A stretch of 64,000 bases of DNA from Symsagittifera roscoffensis (GCF_963678635.1 NC_087065.1:69566956-69630955), one strand, 5' to 3'. Numbered from the stretch's first letter, positions 21,701 through 33,339 are shown. The notes: generated from the sequence alone by a model not told the origin. Translations and numbers: made by a program.

Positions 21701-24700
21701 TCCAAGGTTTTGTAGGTTTCGAGTTAAAGGTTTCTTTGACTTAAATGTCTGTGTGCTTCGGAGTTGACATACAATTTCGAATTTCAAAAATCGTTATCTT
21801 TCAGTTTTTCTAGGTCTTTTTGTTCCGTCTTAACGTTCATCTAACCAGAATTTGTCGCCTCTGTTGTAATTCTTTCATTTATTCATTTTTTCTGCGTTAA
21901 GATTTGTGGGATGATTTTTCGGCTTTACTGCTGAACTAAAAAAGCGTTTAAAACGGAAAAAGCTTGTAAAACGGGAAAGCTTCTTTTCCTATGAACTTTA
22001 CCTATAAGTTTTATTTAAACTTTGAATATAAACTTTACCTATTGATCCACCTTGCTCAAATTGGTTTAATTTGATATTAAGTGCCAATAATAAATTCAAA
22101 GAGCTTTAAGGGCATATATTCTTTTCTTTGAAATTTCAAAATTGAAAATTAAAAAGAAACAAGGCTCTTTTTTCTGTTTCCTTGCGTTCATTGACTCATT
22201 TCAAGCATTTCGATTTTTGTTTGCATAGCGAAAGAATTTATAACTAATACCAAGATATGCCAGAATATTTTTTTTTTTGGTAAAATCAGACCAAATTTTT
22301 AGGAAATTGGTTTCTGGATTTCCAAAAATCTATCTTCTTATGAAGTTTTGGTCTGAAAATTGAGAAAAAAAGAATTTACAAAAGGTACTTTTTAAAGAAA
22401 ACATTGATTGGTGTCGGTTACCTTGAAGAAAATAATTTTTTTAAATAAAAGTTTAAATTATAATATAGAATTAAAAATTTGCTCAACCTACCATCTATTG
22501 ACTGCTTTGAGTATAGTCTTAACTTTTTTGCAATCTAACTTGTTTCATCTGACTCTCAGTAAAACGATCGTTTTCAAATTTTGAATTGGACTATTGGAAT
22601 AAGTATTTTAGAAAATTCTTCAGTTATTTATACAAGTGGAACTCTTCAGCGAAAAATAGTTTGTATTTTAAATCTTTCCTTTTGGATTGATTGGTACTTC
22701 AAAAACAATTTTGATCTACTATATCTTGTTTGTGTAGATTAATAATCCAATACTTGCATGAAACAGTAGGTTGCATAAATTTTCTGTAAAATACTACTTC
22801 TCTCTTGCCTTGATGGGATTTAAATGTTGGAGGTATTGGACCTCTTAGCCCACAGGGTTCGTATTTTAAAAGGAATTGGTATGTGTGTGTGTGTGTGTGT
22901 GCGTGGTCTTAACTCAATAAATTGATATCAAACAATTCAAATTGAGATTTTTAATTTTTTATTTATGGTATCTTAATTTTACTTTTATACACTTGCGATC
23001 AGCTTAGTGTTTTATTACGAACCTTCTTTTTTTCTAATCTAACTCGCAATCAAAAATGTTCATTAAAAGTGTACACTTATTTGAAAGTTTCACTGTAACC
23101 ATGGAAATTGCATAGCATCTGCTCTCTGCTTTACTTGTGGCTTGTGTTTTGTGCCTATTAAGCGTCCGTGGCTGAGTGGTTAGACTCTTAAGCTCTCGGT
23201 CGCAGGTTCGAATTTCAGACGTAGACGGTTTTTATTAATTGGAGGCTTATTTCTAATTTTTCTACTATACTTTATAGAGCTGCGTTTCGTCGTGTTTTCG
23301 CAAGTATTTGCGAAGCAAAGCTTCTTCTCTGTGCTTATTATGGTATTTTCAATAATGGTGTCCGAGCTGTCAATGTCAGTTGTCAATGTCCATGACAGTA
23401 CCATTATTTTTTAAAACTCTTTTTTGCTCGTAATTAAAATTTTGCGCTAAAAATCGGAATTTGAAGAAAGCAACATGAGCTGGAGTTGATGAAAAGTTCT
23501 GTCAATTTAGTTTATGCTCGGTCCACATCATTTTAAGTCGAAAAATTTATCAGGGTTTTGAAGCAAAAGCTGCGTGATTGTCAGGAAATACCCATGGAGA
23601 ACGCACGGAAGTGTTGGTTCATGCATTTATAAGACGAAGTTAGAACTTTTTTCTACACTTAACTGCAAAAAAAAATTTTAAAGTTATTTTTACGACCAAC
23701 CTTTTACTTTTTCTATTCCCTGGTTATAACTAACTGTCTTAGGTGGAGAAATTTGTGCAGTCCAACTACAAGTTCAAAACACTGCCTCAACTTGCACAAA
23801 TAATGGACGGAACTGACGAGGGTCTCTTCGCCTGGATCAGTCTCAACTACTTTCTGGACGACTGGGAGCCAGTGCCGATGAAAACTGCAGCACTGGATTT
23901 GGGCGGGGGCTCTTTTCAGCTCATATTTGAGACTGAAAGTCAGGAACAATTACCAGTTGAAGCAAAAAGCAATGTACTTACTATACCAGTGGCCGGTATG
24001 ACTAGGAATGTATATGTTAGAAGTTACCTCGGCATGGGTTTAAAAGAGGCGAGAAAAAAGTTGTTGAAAAAGATTCAAATTGATGGCGCAGAAGTACTAA
24101 CTAGTCCCTGTTTGCCTGAAAAATATGAAGGGGACTGGGAACACGGAGGAGCTAGCTTCAAAATTCAAGGAAGTTCAAGTTCATCATATGAAAACTGTCT
24201 AAATTCTGTCGAGGAAACATTCTCAGGTGAGAATTTAAAATGCGAAATTAGTGTGAATAAAGTGCATTTGGCTAAATAAGGCCTAAAAATGTAATTTAGA
24301 TTTGCTCTTAATAGAAAAATCGATTGTTGGAGGCCTAACGTGATCTCTTCTATTTGCTTGCGTTTAACTTAACTTTTACTAGCCCAGAAAAAAATAACTG
24401 AAAAATTGGCATATTTGCAATTATAGGAGCAACTGCAGTTCTGCACGAAGAGCTGAAGCACTTGTATGTTGGGTCTTTACCCTCTTGTTTGATCAAATAG
24501 TCTTGATCTTTTAAAGGTGAGAATATCGATTTATGACGAGACTACGAGGGGTGGTAGATTCCAATGCGTAATATTTTGAACGCTCGAAATTGATGGTAAT
24601 TATTAATTGAGCAGAAAAAGTATCTTCATATGAATACAAATTTCCTAGGTGCTATCACTCCAATCAACGAACTACTCACTAAAGACTTATACGCCTTCTC

Positions 24701-24986
24701 GTATATATACGACAAAGCGAAAGATGGAGGTCTGGTTTCTGGAGTTGAGGGATCCGTGGTGACAGTCCAAGACTTCGCCAGAATAGCCCAGGATGCTTGC
24801 AGAAGTCAGCTAATCAATCAGAGGTTCCAGTGTCTGGACACAGTTTACATCAATTATCTGTTTGCTCGTGCCTTCAAACTACCCGCAGATTTCAGAATGC
24901 ACGTTGTGAAGAAAGTAAACGGAGAGGAAATTTCATGGGCGCTTGGAGCGGCCTTTAAAGAAATGGACGAACGGAAATTGTCATAA
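18704..24986 (+). CDS. ENTPD5/6-like: ENTPD5/6-like ectonucleoside triphosphate diphosphohydrolase
   Basis: GDA1/CD39-family enzyme; in the family it hydrolyses nucleoside diphosphates such as UDP and GDP in the ER/Golgi, helping glycoprotein folding and sugar transport. Exons 18704-19129, 23743-24226 and 24649-24986 join in phases 0 and 1, giving 1248 bp (415 aa), close to human ENTPD5. An N-terminal hydrophobic segment (PIVLIIGAALLFGFVYYG) suggests a type II anchor or uncleaved signal. All five apyrase conserved regions are visible: DAGSTGSRIHVFTL; KATAGLRILSEE; MDGTDEGLFAWISLNYF with the catalytic-base Glu; ALDLGGGSFQLIFE; WALGAAF near the C-terminus. Cysteine pairs in SPCLPEKY...ENCLNS and DACRSQ...FQCLDT match the two disulfides of soluble members. 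The ATG at 18704 is the first in frame after a possible acceptor; 18716 or an upstream exon are alternatives. Intron 1 (4.6 kb) is full of repeats; intron 2 is 422 bp. Confidence 0.93.
19868..20080 (+). repeat. Family E repeat, copy 1 (ENTPD intron 1)
   Basis: Shares GCGCCTGAAAACGGG, an ordered TTCTC..ATG..GATT, a long TTATTATTATT-rich stretch and a TCACTGCTGG-like end with 44036-44230. Boundaries are approximate; class unknown. Confidence 0.45.
20609..20670 (+). repeat. Family F hairpin repeat, copy
   Basis: TTACCCTTGCGATAAGCAAG, a hairpin of CCTTGC and GCAAGG, followed by CGGGTACTAGG, a T tract and CCCGTAAAT. The same order occurs at 27323-27400 and 63442-63510. Confidence 0.6.
21950..22240 (+). 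repeat. Family A copy (ENTPD intron 1)
   Basis: Matches the later half of family A: TACCTATTGATCCACCTTGC, TCAAATTGGTTTAATTTGAT, AAGTGCCAATAATAAATTCA, AAAGAGCTTTAAGGGCATAT and CCTTGCGTTCATTGAC. The family A-flanking block resumes at about 23020 next to the SINE, so 22240-23020 may be an insertion. Confidence 0.55.
22880..22904 (+). repeat. (TG)n microsatellite
   Basis: About ten TG dinucleotides, ending TGCGTGG, within ENTPD intron 1. Confidence 0.9.
23161..23345 (+). repeat. tRNA-headed SINE, family S1, copy 2 (best head)
   Basis: The A-box region GTGGCTGAGTGGTTAGACTC and B box GGTTCGAATTT are near-consensus for a Leu/Ser-type tRNA, but the T stem and acceptor do not pair, so it is not a functional tRNA. 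The tail has GTATTTGCGAAGCAAAGCTT and CTGTGCTTATTA, matching 3375-3560. It ends about 400 bases before the second ENTPD exon. Confidence 0.65.
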
Positions 24987-25014
24987 AGAGTTGATTTAAA
25001 TGTCATGCATGGTA

Positions 25015-25100
25015 CTATAATGTATAGCGTGAAAAAAATTGTTTCCCAGATAAATTGAATTATGGTTATATAATGTGTAGCGTGAAAAAATTTGTTTTCG
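25015..25100 (+). repeat. 56-bp duplication in the ENTPD 3' UTR
   Basis: TATAATGT(A/G)TAGCGTGAAAA appears twice, at about 25017 and 25073, just after the stop codon; both units continue into an A-rich and TTGTTT stretch. Confidence 0.75.
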
Positions 25101-25513
25101 AGATAGTTTGAATCAATACAAAGCTTATCAAAACGCAAAAAGTATGGTTATAGGAATGTGGTTATGAATTTTCGTCATTAGTGAATGACTAATCTCATGA
25201 TCTGGGGGAGCAATCTACAGAGAGTTGAGCAGAGGTAGCAGGGCAATTTATCACATGTGCAATTATATCCCACTTGACAAAATATCCCATGCCCTTTTAC
25301 ACCCTATATGCCAAAATTTAGTCTCCTATCTCAAAAAGAGAAATTAGGATGTGATCATTAATTCAATCAGTATACTGTTAAGTTGAAAACTTCTCATTTT
25401 GTGTTGGTACAATGCCTCGGCTATCGAATGATGATTTTTTATATAAATCTAGTTGCTTACTGTCCCTGTGGCAAAAAAAAACAGATATTTTAGCAAGTGG
25501 GATGTTATGGCAT

Positions 25514-25556
25514 ATCCGTCAAAACGAGTCGCAGATCCGTCAAAACGAGTCGAATA
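25514..25556 (+). repeat. 22-bp direct duplication
   Basis: ATCCGTCAAAACGAGTCG occurs twice back-to-back (about 25514 and 25534). Likely still in the ENTPD transcript. Confidence 0.8.
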
Positions 25557-25682
25557 AGGCCTTATGCAAATGATTATTGTTGTTTTATATTTCAAAAAGG
25601 AAAAACTCATTTTGCGTTCATCTGTGAACGTGCTTAGCAGTTTTACATGTTCAATATAAGTGAATTTGTAACTATTTAAATG

Positions 25683-25688
25683 AATAAA
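25683..25688 (+). promoter_or_regulatory. Polyadenylation signal AATAAA for the ENTPD-like gene
   Basis: First canonical AATAAA after the stop codon, about 700 bases downstream. A non-canonical nearer signal is possible. Confidence 0.35.
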
Positions 25689-25907
25689 GTTGGGTTCTTT
25701 GACCATTATTGATTTGAGTATAAATTCAATACATATCCTTTTCACAAATTATTACTTTTTCTTTTATAGAAGTCTTTTCGGCATATATGTAGACTTAGAT
25801 TGAGAATGTACAAATTTCATTTTATTTGCCAAACCCTCTCTAAAAGATTTGAAAGGAACTGTGGTTTCAATCATTTTTAAGTGAAAAAGAACGAATTCAT
25901 TTTCACC

Positions 25908-25975
25908 AGGCGTTCAACAGTACCGAAGTACAACAGTGCCGAAACTGAAAATGTGTTCAACTGTCACAAAAATTG
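25908..25975 (+). mobile_element. Fragment of the GTGCCGAA MITE
   Basis: GGCGTTCAACAGTACCGAAG, TACAACAGTGCCGAAA and TGTGTTCAACTGT reproduce one terminal arm of the element at 35797-36035. The opposite arm and target duplication are missing. Confidence 0.7.
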
Positions 25976-26099
25976 CTGGGAAGCTTGGGGAATTTTTGTT
26001 GGTTTAACAAGCGCCATCAATTAAAATGGCCATTTCTAATGGTCGATGAACTTAGTTCAGACTCCTATATAGGTCGCGATGATTTTTTTTCGGTTTTTT

Positions 26100-26510
26100 T
26101 TCAGGAAAAGTCTTCAAATTTGTTCAGACTCAAATTTATTTTTGACTATTTTTAAGTCCAGCTTATTTCCTATGTAAGAAGAAAGGCAAACACCAGTATC
26201 GAACAGTAGAAGTTGAAAGGCCACGAAAAACGTGATCGACATCTAGTTTCGAAAATTGAATTTAACTTTCAGATTTCCCAGCGAAATAAAAATGTACCTA
26301 TTGATGCAGTTTTCTCAAATTGGGTTAATTTTATCGACTAAGTGCCAATCATAAATTGTTTGAAAAATTCAAAGAGCTTTAAAGGCATTTGTTTTTTTCT
26401 TTGAAATTCGAAAGTTGAGGTTTTTCAAAAGTAAAGTCAATGTTTTTGTTTAATTGTGTTCATCGATTCCTTTCCAACTGTCTTTTGGCTATGTTTGTCT
26501 TTTCAACTTC
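26100..26510 (+). repeat. Family A interspersed repeat, near complete
   Basis: CAGGAAAAGTCTTCAAATTT, ACCAGTATCGAACAGTAGAA, ACGAAAAACGTGATCGACAT, CAGCGAAATAAAAATGTACC, AAATTGGGTTAATTTTATCG, AAAGAGCTTTAAAGGCATTT and GTGTTCATCGATTCC in order, ending at CCAACTGTCTTTTGGCTATG. Confidence 0.7.
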
Positions 26511-26589
26511 CGTTTATTTGAATATTATTACTTGGAATGATTTGGGTTGAGTAAAAACAGTGTTAAAAAATTGTTTTTGCACTGTATCG

Positions 26590-26880
26590 GCAGTGTTGTA
26601 CGAGTTTCTTTTCAAGTTCAGTTCATTTCCTTAGTTAAAATGGAGGCGAAATCCGCTGTGGATTAGCAGAAGTATTTTCTCTAAGTAAGATAGTTTTCAG
26701 ATTAGAAAAAAGTCAGTCCTAAACAGTATTTGAAGTTCAAAGAGCTTCTGCGTGATATTTATTTTTTTTGCAAAGCGAAAGTTGATTTTCTTTTCATTTT
26801 CTGTCAATTTTTTTTCGGTTTACTTCAGTTCACTCAAGATTTCCAAACATCTGTTAGCAATGTTTTGCCAAGGTTTTGAG
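26590..26880 (+). repeat. Second family A copy, degraded, adjacent
   Basis: TTTTCAAGTTCAGTTCATTT, AAAATGGAGGCGAAATCCGC, TTTGAAGTTCAAAGAGCTT and CAAACATCTGTTAGCAATGT follow the family order, directly after the previous copy and in the same orientation. Confidence 0.55.
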
Positions 26881-27322
26881 AGCTACAGCGAAACGTCTAA
26901 TAGGTGTGATGTCCTAAGAAGAAGTATTAAGTCCTTTCATTTTCGTTTTTACACAGGCGACTTTGCGAGAGTAGTGCTTTACGGTCAGCCCACTTTTATT
27001 ACAACACAAGTTTCGTTAAAACTTTATCAAGTTAGTGGTTTCGAGGATTACTAAACTGTAAGTATTTTTTTAGTCTTTGTTGCTTTTGATTTTAGTTTGT
27101 AAAAGTACTCTATTTTTCTTTTACCATTTTAGGAGTTTTCTGCTGCTGTTTTTTGTCTATGCTCGCAAAGGGCTGTTTTTTTTCTCTGTTTTCTAATAAT
27201 TTTAAGCATAGTTTTTTTGCACAGTAGAGCTTGCGAATGCTGTGTTATCGAATCAGTTCCAACGCCAGCATCGCAAGATTTTGTGCAAAGTTAATCAAAA
27301 AGCGTATCTAATTGTATGACAT

Positions 27323-27400
27323 TTACCCTTGCGATACACAAGGGTATTGCAATCAGGTACTAGATTTTTCCCGTAAACAACTTTGTTCACAGGACTCGCC
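27323..27400 (+). repeat. Family F hairpin repeat, copy
   Basis: TACCCTTGCGATACACAAGG, a hairpin of CCCTTG and CAAGGG, then TATTGCAATCAGGTACTAG, CCCGTAAACAACTTTGTTC and GGACTCGCCTGGACTCC. The last words also appear, diverged, after the 63442 copy (GGACTCACCTCC). Confidence 0.65.
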
Positions 27401-27924
27401 TGGACTCCTTTTGGTATTTTGGTTCACACAAAATTTCGTAGTGTTTTTATGTTTCTTAGTGTCTCCTACACACTTAACGTGGACGTAACGAATTTTCGGT
27501 TTCTTGTCTTCTTTTTGTGTTTTGTTGGCTTTGCTGTCACATCAAAGAATAGTTTATTTTTGCTGTAAACAATTTTCATTGCAGTTGATTCAAGTGTTTG
27601 AGCTCTTTGAAAATCCTTTTGAATGAAATTTGATTTCTACATTGTTTTTAATTTGGTAAGTTGTTAAATTTTCGCTTTTTAAATCGCTTTTTTTTTGTAC
27701 GAGTGACTTTTGTGGGCTTATATGATTTCGTTTTTTTTTTCATATCGGTTTAATGTCCTCCTTGTGCGTCGTTTGAGCAAGAAAAAAGTTTTCTCTGAGT
27801 GTGTGTGTTCTGAGGAGATAGGGGACTTACAATTTTTTTGTTACTTTCAATTTTTCGCCCAGAAGGGTTTCTGCTCAGCCAATTTCGGCTTGTTACCGCT
27901 TGGTAATTATAAATTCAAATTCAT

Positions 27925-28115
27925 TCAACCATCTGGCGTAGAGGTAACGCAACTTCTTGAGACGGCAAAGGCTTGTGGTTTAAATCTAGCAGAAACCAAG
28001 ATGTCGAATCCAAGTGGTTATGGAAAGTGAATCTTTAGTGGGAGGTACAATTGTACGGCCAGGCTAATTAAAAGGCTTATGTGATGATCAAGAGCCTGGC
28101 TGATTTTGCTTTTAA
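27925..28115 (+). repeat. tRNA-headed SINE, family S2, copy 2
   Basis: A box TGGCGTAGAGGTAACGC and B box GGTTTAAATCT at about 27986. The body contains GGCCAGGCTAATTAAAAGGC and ends GAGCCTGGCTGA, paralleling the end of the copy at 8126-8325. Confidence 0.55.
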
Positions 28116-29829
28116 ATTTTTAAATTCAAACCAATGTTAGTATTTTTTATACTGAGTATCAATTTTCTCGCTGCACGTGGCGAAATTTTGACCAAAAGTT
28201 AACAAAGATTTTTAAAAATATTTTGTCTCTGACCACGTCATGTGGGAAGGAACTATGGCGTAGCTTGTTTTTTTTTCAGTGAATTTACCTCAAAAAAATG
28301 CTAGAAAGGGTAAATGTGGTATCATTTTAAAGTCCTCTCAGCCGTGATTCGAGTTTCAAAAAACTCAAATATTCTCAGTCTCTGAGTGTCACAAGCTGCG
28401 TAAGATGGGTGTGAAAATAAAAAAAATGAGACACAGAGACTGACTGCTGTTAAGTTATTTGAAACTTTTTTCGAAACTAAATTTATGGAATGGTTTAGTC
28501 CGCAAGCTGTACGCTATTTTAGCAATAGTTATTTTTGTTTTTTCTTTTGCTACCTATTTTAATAAAATTGGCCTCCAAATGGCAACACCCTAATCTTTTT
28601 AGTTTCCAAGTTATGCCGTTTTTCATGATTTTTATTGGAAAAATTTCATAAAATGGATTTAAAAAACTTAACAGATTTGGGAATTATCAAACTTATGGGG
28701 GCATGCAGTCAAAGTAATCTCGGGAGGTTTATATTTGGTTTTCAAATAGGGCTGACCAGCCTCTTTAAGTTTTCGCGATATGGAGTTTTTATGATTTTTA
28801 AAACTGCCAAAAAATTTATTTTGAAAATTTTTTTGCAAAATACGAAATCATCGACCCGTTGTTGGTGTGGTGTCACTTTACATTTATGCTTGCTCGAAAC
28901 ATTTCATTTTTTGAGATTCGGCAGCTTTTAGTATTTCAAATATTGTTTCTCTTACCAAAGCAAGTGACTAGTAATACAGTATTAGACAATACGAATTCTT
29001 CTGCTCAATTTCTGCTGCTGCTGCTGCTGCTCGGACATGCTTCATATTCTTGAAAACTCAATTAAATTACTTCTTAAGTAATTTGAGGTTACAATTAGTT
29101 TTTTCAATTATTTTTATTGGAAAATGTTGATGTTTTTTGGACTTTTACTTTTTGTCCCAATTTCGGTCGGCTGATTTTTATTTTTTTAAAAATGCGGCTT
29201 ATTTTATCTGGTTTGCTTTTCAACGCTTAGGTTTTTTTTGTTAGTTTCGATTCAAACAGTTTTTACTATAATTGAAAGATGTAATTGTTTGTAAATTTAC
29301 AAACTGATTTTGAATAATTTACTCATGTGTTTTTTTTTTCGGTTTCACGGGTTTGGCAAGTTCGGTTTCACAAGTTTCAAGAGGGATGTATCGTAAAAAA
29401 AAATTGACTAACAGGGCTCGACGCAAGTTAGTTCGCCCTAAAAGCTAAAGGATCCTTGATTCTCATTGTTTCCTAAGGCTGTTTATGAACTTGCTCATAC
29501 TTTTCTCAATTATGACTCCATAACAGGTTGAAAACTAAATTTCAATCCTTAGCTTAGAAAAGAGTCTTTCACAATTAGCACTATCTTTTTATAGTGTCTC
29601 AATTGAATTGAGGCAGCTGCATTGAGCTTCATTTATTGAGCGGTATAGAGATAAGCACCATTCCTTGGTCATTTAGATCTTTTAGTAGTTTTTTTTAATC
29701 CGTTTTACTCAAGTATGGGCTTTTTTATTTAATGTGGGCTATCGAGGTATAATTGTATGAGATGTTTTGGAATGTGATGCTTCGAATGGGAATGGAACAT
29801 TGTTCTTGTCACTATATTTAGGGCGTTTT
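28116..29829. other. Intergenic, AT-rich
   Basis: No gene identified. A short (CTG)n run lies near 29022-29040 (about six units). The rest shows no match to the families found elsewhere. Confidence 0.4.
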
Positions 29830-30180
29830 TTAAAAATCTTTTACGGGTTGGACTTTTTCAAGTGCGATTCGAATTCGTTGCAGAAAACATTTAACAGATT
29901 TTTTGCGCCATTTGGAAATGGCGCTAAAAAGTCGATAGACTTTGTTTCAAAAGTGGTTTTTAATGTTAAGAATCTCAGCGGGAAAATTTTTTTTACCTTG
30001 TGATCCAGCTCCTTTAATTGGTTCAATTTCATGAAAAAGTGTCACTCATAAAAGGTTCTTAAAATTGAAAGTCTCTCAACATGGTATATTTTTCTTCGAA
30101 ACTCGAAAAAAATCAAAAAAAATTGATAAAAAGCAACATTTTATTTTGGTTTTTGTATATTTTATGACACTTGTCTGGTA
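29830..30180 (+). repeat. Diverged family A copy with a palindrome
   Basis: GATCCAGCTCCTTTAATTGG, TCACTCATAAAAGGTTCTTA and AAAATTGAAAGTCTCTC follow family A order. It carries the palindrome GCGCCATTTGGAAATGGCGC at about 29907-29926. Confidence 0.45.
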
Positions 30181-30206
30181 GCTTACTAGTTTTGTAATTT
30201 AGTTAG

Positions 30207-30446
30207 TTGGCTGTGATTGGTTTCGATTGGTCTCGAGCCAGCTTGAGATTGGGAGTTTGGTTCGTGTTCATAAAGAGGAGCTGCTCTCAACAACTCGGAA
30301 CTCATCCTTCGCAATGTCAATATGAATTTGCGGTTGTTGATAGAAATGAACGATTAAAGACGATCGGCTTAACTGGAAAAGCAGACAAAGAGAGAATGGC
30401 CCCGTGGAAGGCTGAGATAAAACTGAACCGATTTAAAGAGGCTTGA
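30207..30446 (+). CDS. Unrecognised ORF, possible relic exon
   Basis: The second half of this open frame (from about 30300, QYEFAVVDRNERLK to the stop) is less AT-rich and has a more protein-like composition than surrounding frames. There is no recognisable domain, no clear splice partner and no homologous copy in the window. It may be a chance ORF or an exon of an unknown gene. Confidence 0.15.
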   Translation: MAVIGFDWSRASLRLGVWFVFIKRSCSQQLGTHPSQCQYEFAVVDRNERLKTIGLTGKADKERMAPWKAEIKLNRFKEA

Positions 30447-31119
30447 TTCTGTACCACATCTTACCCAGATCCAGTGCTGACCCTTTAAAATTTAAACAAA
30501 ATTGAAACAATTATTTCATGAAAATGAAACAATTATAAATGACAACAATTATTTCAAACAATTATTCAGAAGTATTTGATTCGGTTCTTAAATACCCGAC
30601 GATTAATTAGTTACGCCGATTCTCTGAAAAATAAGCAGAGCTAGAAAAATGCGCTTTGAAACAGGCAGGGAAGTGGAAAAATGATTTTTTTTGCAATTTC
30701 CGCCATTTGGCATCATTTCCGTTCTTTCGCGAACAATTAAACGCATTTTTTTGTCGATCATTTAGCAGATTTTATTTGCTATTTGGAACAGATTCAAGTT
30801 TCTTGTTTTGTATTTGAATATAACAGATCTGTTGAAACTGTTAAATATAATGTTTAAATGGCCAGTACTGACCATATCTACTTACCCCTTTATTTTTTTT
30901 CGTCATCAATGCCTTAACATTGTCATCTATCTCATAATCAACTAGCGAGCAGCATTTGTCTGATCGTTATCTGTTGTACTTCTGAATTCCAGTTGAGCTG
31001 AAATGCCTCCAAGTTTTCAAATTAATTGTCCTTGTAGTCCTCAGTATTCTCATAGTCATAAATGACCATCACTGAGAGTTAGTTTCACCAAGAAGCACTA
31101 TTCTTTAAGGGTAACAAGT

Positions 31120-31620
31120 TGCCTAGCTACCCACCTTACGAATCTGAGCTTTTTCTCCACTAACACAGAAAGTTGTACCAATAGTCGTCTCTATCCGAAG
31201 ACCTGCGAGACTACTAATGGCACTTAGTCTGGTGGATTTCAAGGCCGTATCCAGAAAGGGCAAGCGCAACACAAAAATGTCGAGTGACCGCCAAGACTTA
31301 CGTTTGCCGAAGCAAGGCTCCCCAAGGTTCGCACTTACGTCTTTGAGCACTGGGCAATGCGGCCTGTGACATTAGCAGAAATGGGCTCGTTTGATGAACC
31401 GAGGGTGACATATTGAAGCACGTGATCCAATGCATCGCGCAGGCAATAGGAAGTACAAATACCCGCCCGACAGTCCCAAAGCTCAGACCAAATCCCCAGG
31501 ATACACCGGGGTAGATCCGATTACTACGGACCCCACCGCAAAGGACTACACCACTCAAGGAGGTGCCACACTAACGTATCCCATCCTTATAGTATTTTTC
31601 CTTATTATCCCGTCCTTATA
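31120..31620. other. GC-richer island with overlapping short ORFs, unidentified
   Basis: Base composition is visibly closer to balanced than the AT-rich flanks. Short open frames occur on both strands (31430-31621 plus; 31298-31558 and 31123-31350 minus), none with a motif I recognise. Ends shortly before TATAGTATTTT repeated twice (about 31588-31625). It may be a transposon or gene relic, or an insertion of foreign DNA. Confidence 0.35.
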
Positions 31621-33339
31621 GTATTTTCATTAACACTGATTGAACAAATTTTAGCGCAAATTTTGATAAAGTTTTCCATTTTTTAAACCATTATTGAAAT
31701 TTGTCAATAAATTTTGAATGCATATAAAAAACATCAAATGTAAATATATGTAAATACATTAAATTATAGATAAAATGAAGTATTGTGAATAATGTTAGTT
31801 TTTGTTCTGAAGCTAGCAGAAGTTGATCTATAGTTGATCTTGTGGCCCATTACCCCAAACTAAGGTGCTGGGACACTTTACCCTGAGTCTATTTTTACCC
31901 CACCCCTTCCCCCAAAAAAATTTTCCCTTGATAATACAAAATCACTGAATGGCTGTAATTTTTTCTACAGTGCTGAACTGGTTTTCACGCAAAAATGTAC
32001 AAACTTGCTTAATTTTTTTGCTTAATTTTTTTTCAACTTTCGTTGCGTGCGATTTAGTAGCTTAGAGCGCCTGGTTTTTCATTATATGATGTGTAAACCA
32101 AATTTTATATGTATTTGGTATTTTCTTACGATATGGTAGTTTCTAACCAGGTTGTATTTTCTTACAATATAATACTCTCTTGTCACTTTTAACAGAAGTT
32201 CGCCACTGTGTTCATTTTGAGACGATGAATTGTTCCAGCCAGGTAACGGGGTGAAATTTCGGATAAATAAATCAAACACAAGTCTAGAGGCAAGTTGAAC
32301 TAATTGATAAGAAAATACGCTGGAATCTTCTCTCAAAACGCACTTAAATGGCTATCTATTAAAAAAGGGCATCAACTGAACCTTGAAAATATATTAATTG
32401 CACTTTATTAATTTAGACTCGGTCAAATGATCATGTTTTGATTCAATAGGCAGGAACGGCTCAATGGGATCCGCTCCGATTATTGTGAGGCAATTATTTT
32501 TGTGCGCATGTAACTTTTGACGAGCACAATAAGTCGCTGCTGCTTCAAAAAAAACGAATCAATAAACCTTTTGTTTATACTACCCGACCTAACTTAAACC
32601 GAACACTGGTCGTCGCGTAAACCGTGGCCTCAGGAACGTCGACTTGTAGTGGCTTGGACCAATCACTGACTGCCGCATAGGGAGTTGACTTAACTTATAA
32701 TAATAATTAACTTGTCGTTTTTTTTGTTACATCGGCTTCTTCCTAGAGATGTGACGGCTAACGAAAACACAACCACCTAATTGCTTTTCGCGAGTCTGAA
32801 CCTTGTTATGCTACCGCTGTATAACGTTGTTAACCTCTATTGCTAACGCCAATGACATATACGGCTCTTAATAAGTCATTAGCTGGACCTCCCGATTGAA
32901 AAATTTAATTTTTCGATTAAGATCTGGCCACTGTCGTGTAGTCGTAATTGAAACAATTGCAACGATGTTATTACAGCAACCTTTTCAATTAAGTTTTTAA
33001 AATCAGATTTGCCAAAAAAAACATCAAGCGACGGCTTGTTTTTCAAATTGTTAGCCAATTAGCGGTTTTCCCGAGCTGATCTTCTGCCGCTTTTGAAGTT
33101 TGTGCTTGCAAAGTATTCTAATAGCTCATTTACTTATTCCGCCCAAATTTTAAATTTTCTATATCTTGCTGATACTAGTATAGCCTTCAATCTTTTAGCT
33201 AAAATTAGCCAATGAGATTCAGCTGAGAGAAAAGGTTGTGCTTTCACATTGCAGCAGATATAAAATTAGCCGAATGAAAATATCTTATGTTTAGTTATCG
33301 TCTGGAACTGACATGAACTTTATGTCTGTTATCTATTAT
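31621..33339. other. Intergenic, no gene recognised
   Basis: AT-rich at first, with a more balanced patch at 32575-32950. No domain-bearing ORF, tRNA or matching repeat was found. Confidence 0.4.

Noticed and set aside
23161-23230. Possible functional tRNA gene
   Set aside because: A and B boxes are good, but the T stem and acceptor stem do not pair and the same head recurs with a shared SINE tail, so it is a tRNA-derived repeat.
24427-24500. Possible extra ENTPD exon between exons 2 and 3 (TATAGGAGCAACTGCAG region)
   Set aside because: Exon 2 joins exon 3 in exact phase (G + GT), and the joined protein matches the ENTPD5 layout without an extra segment.
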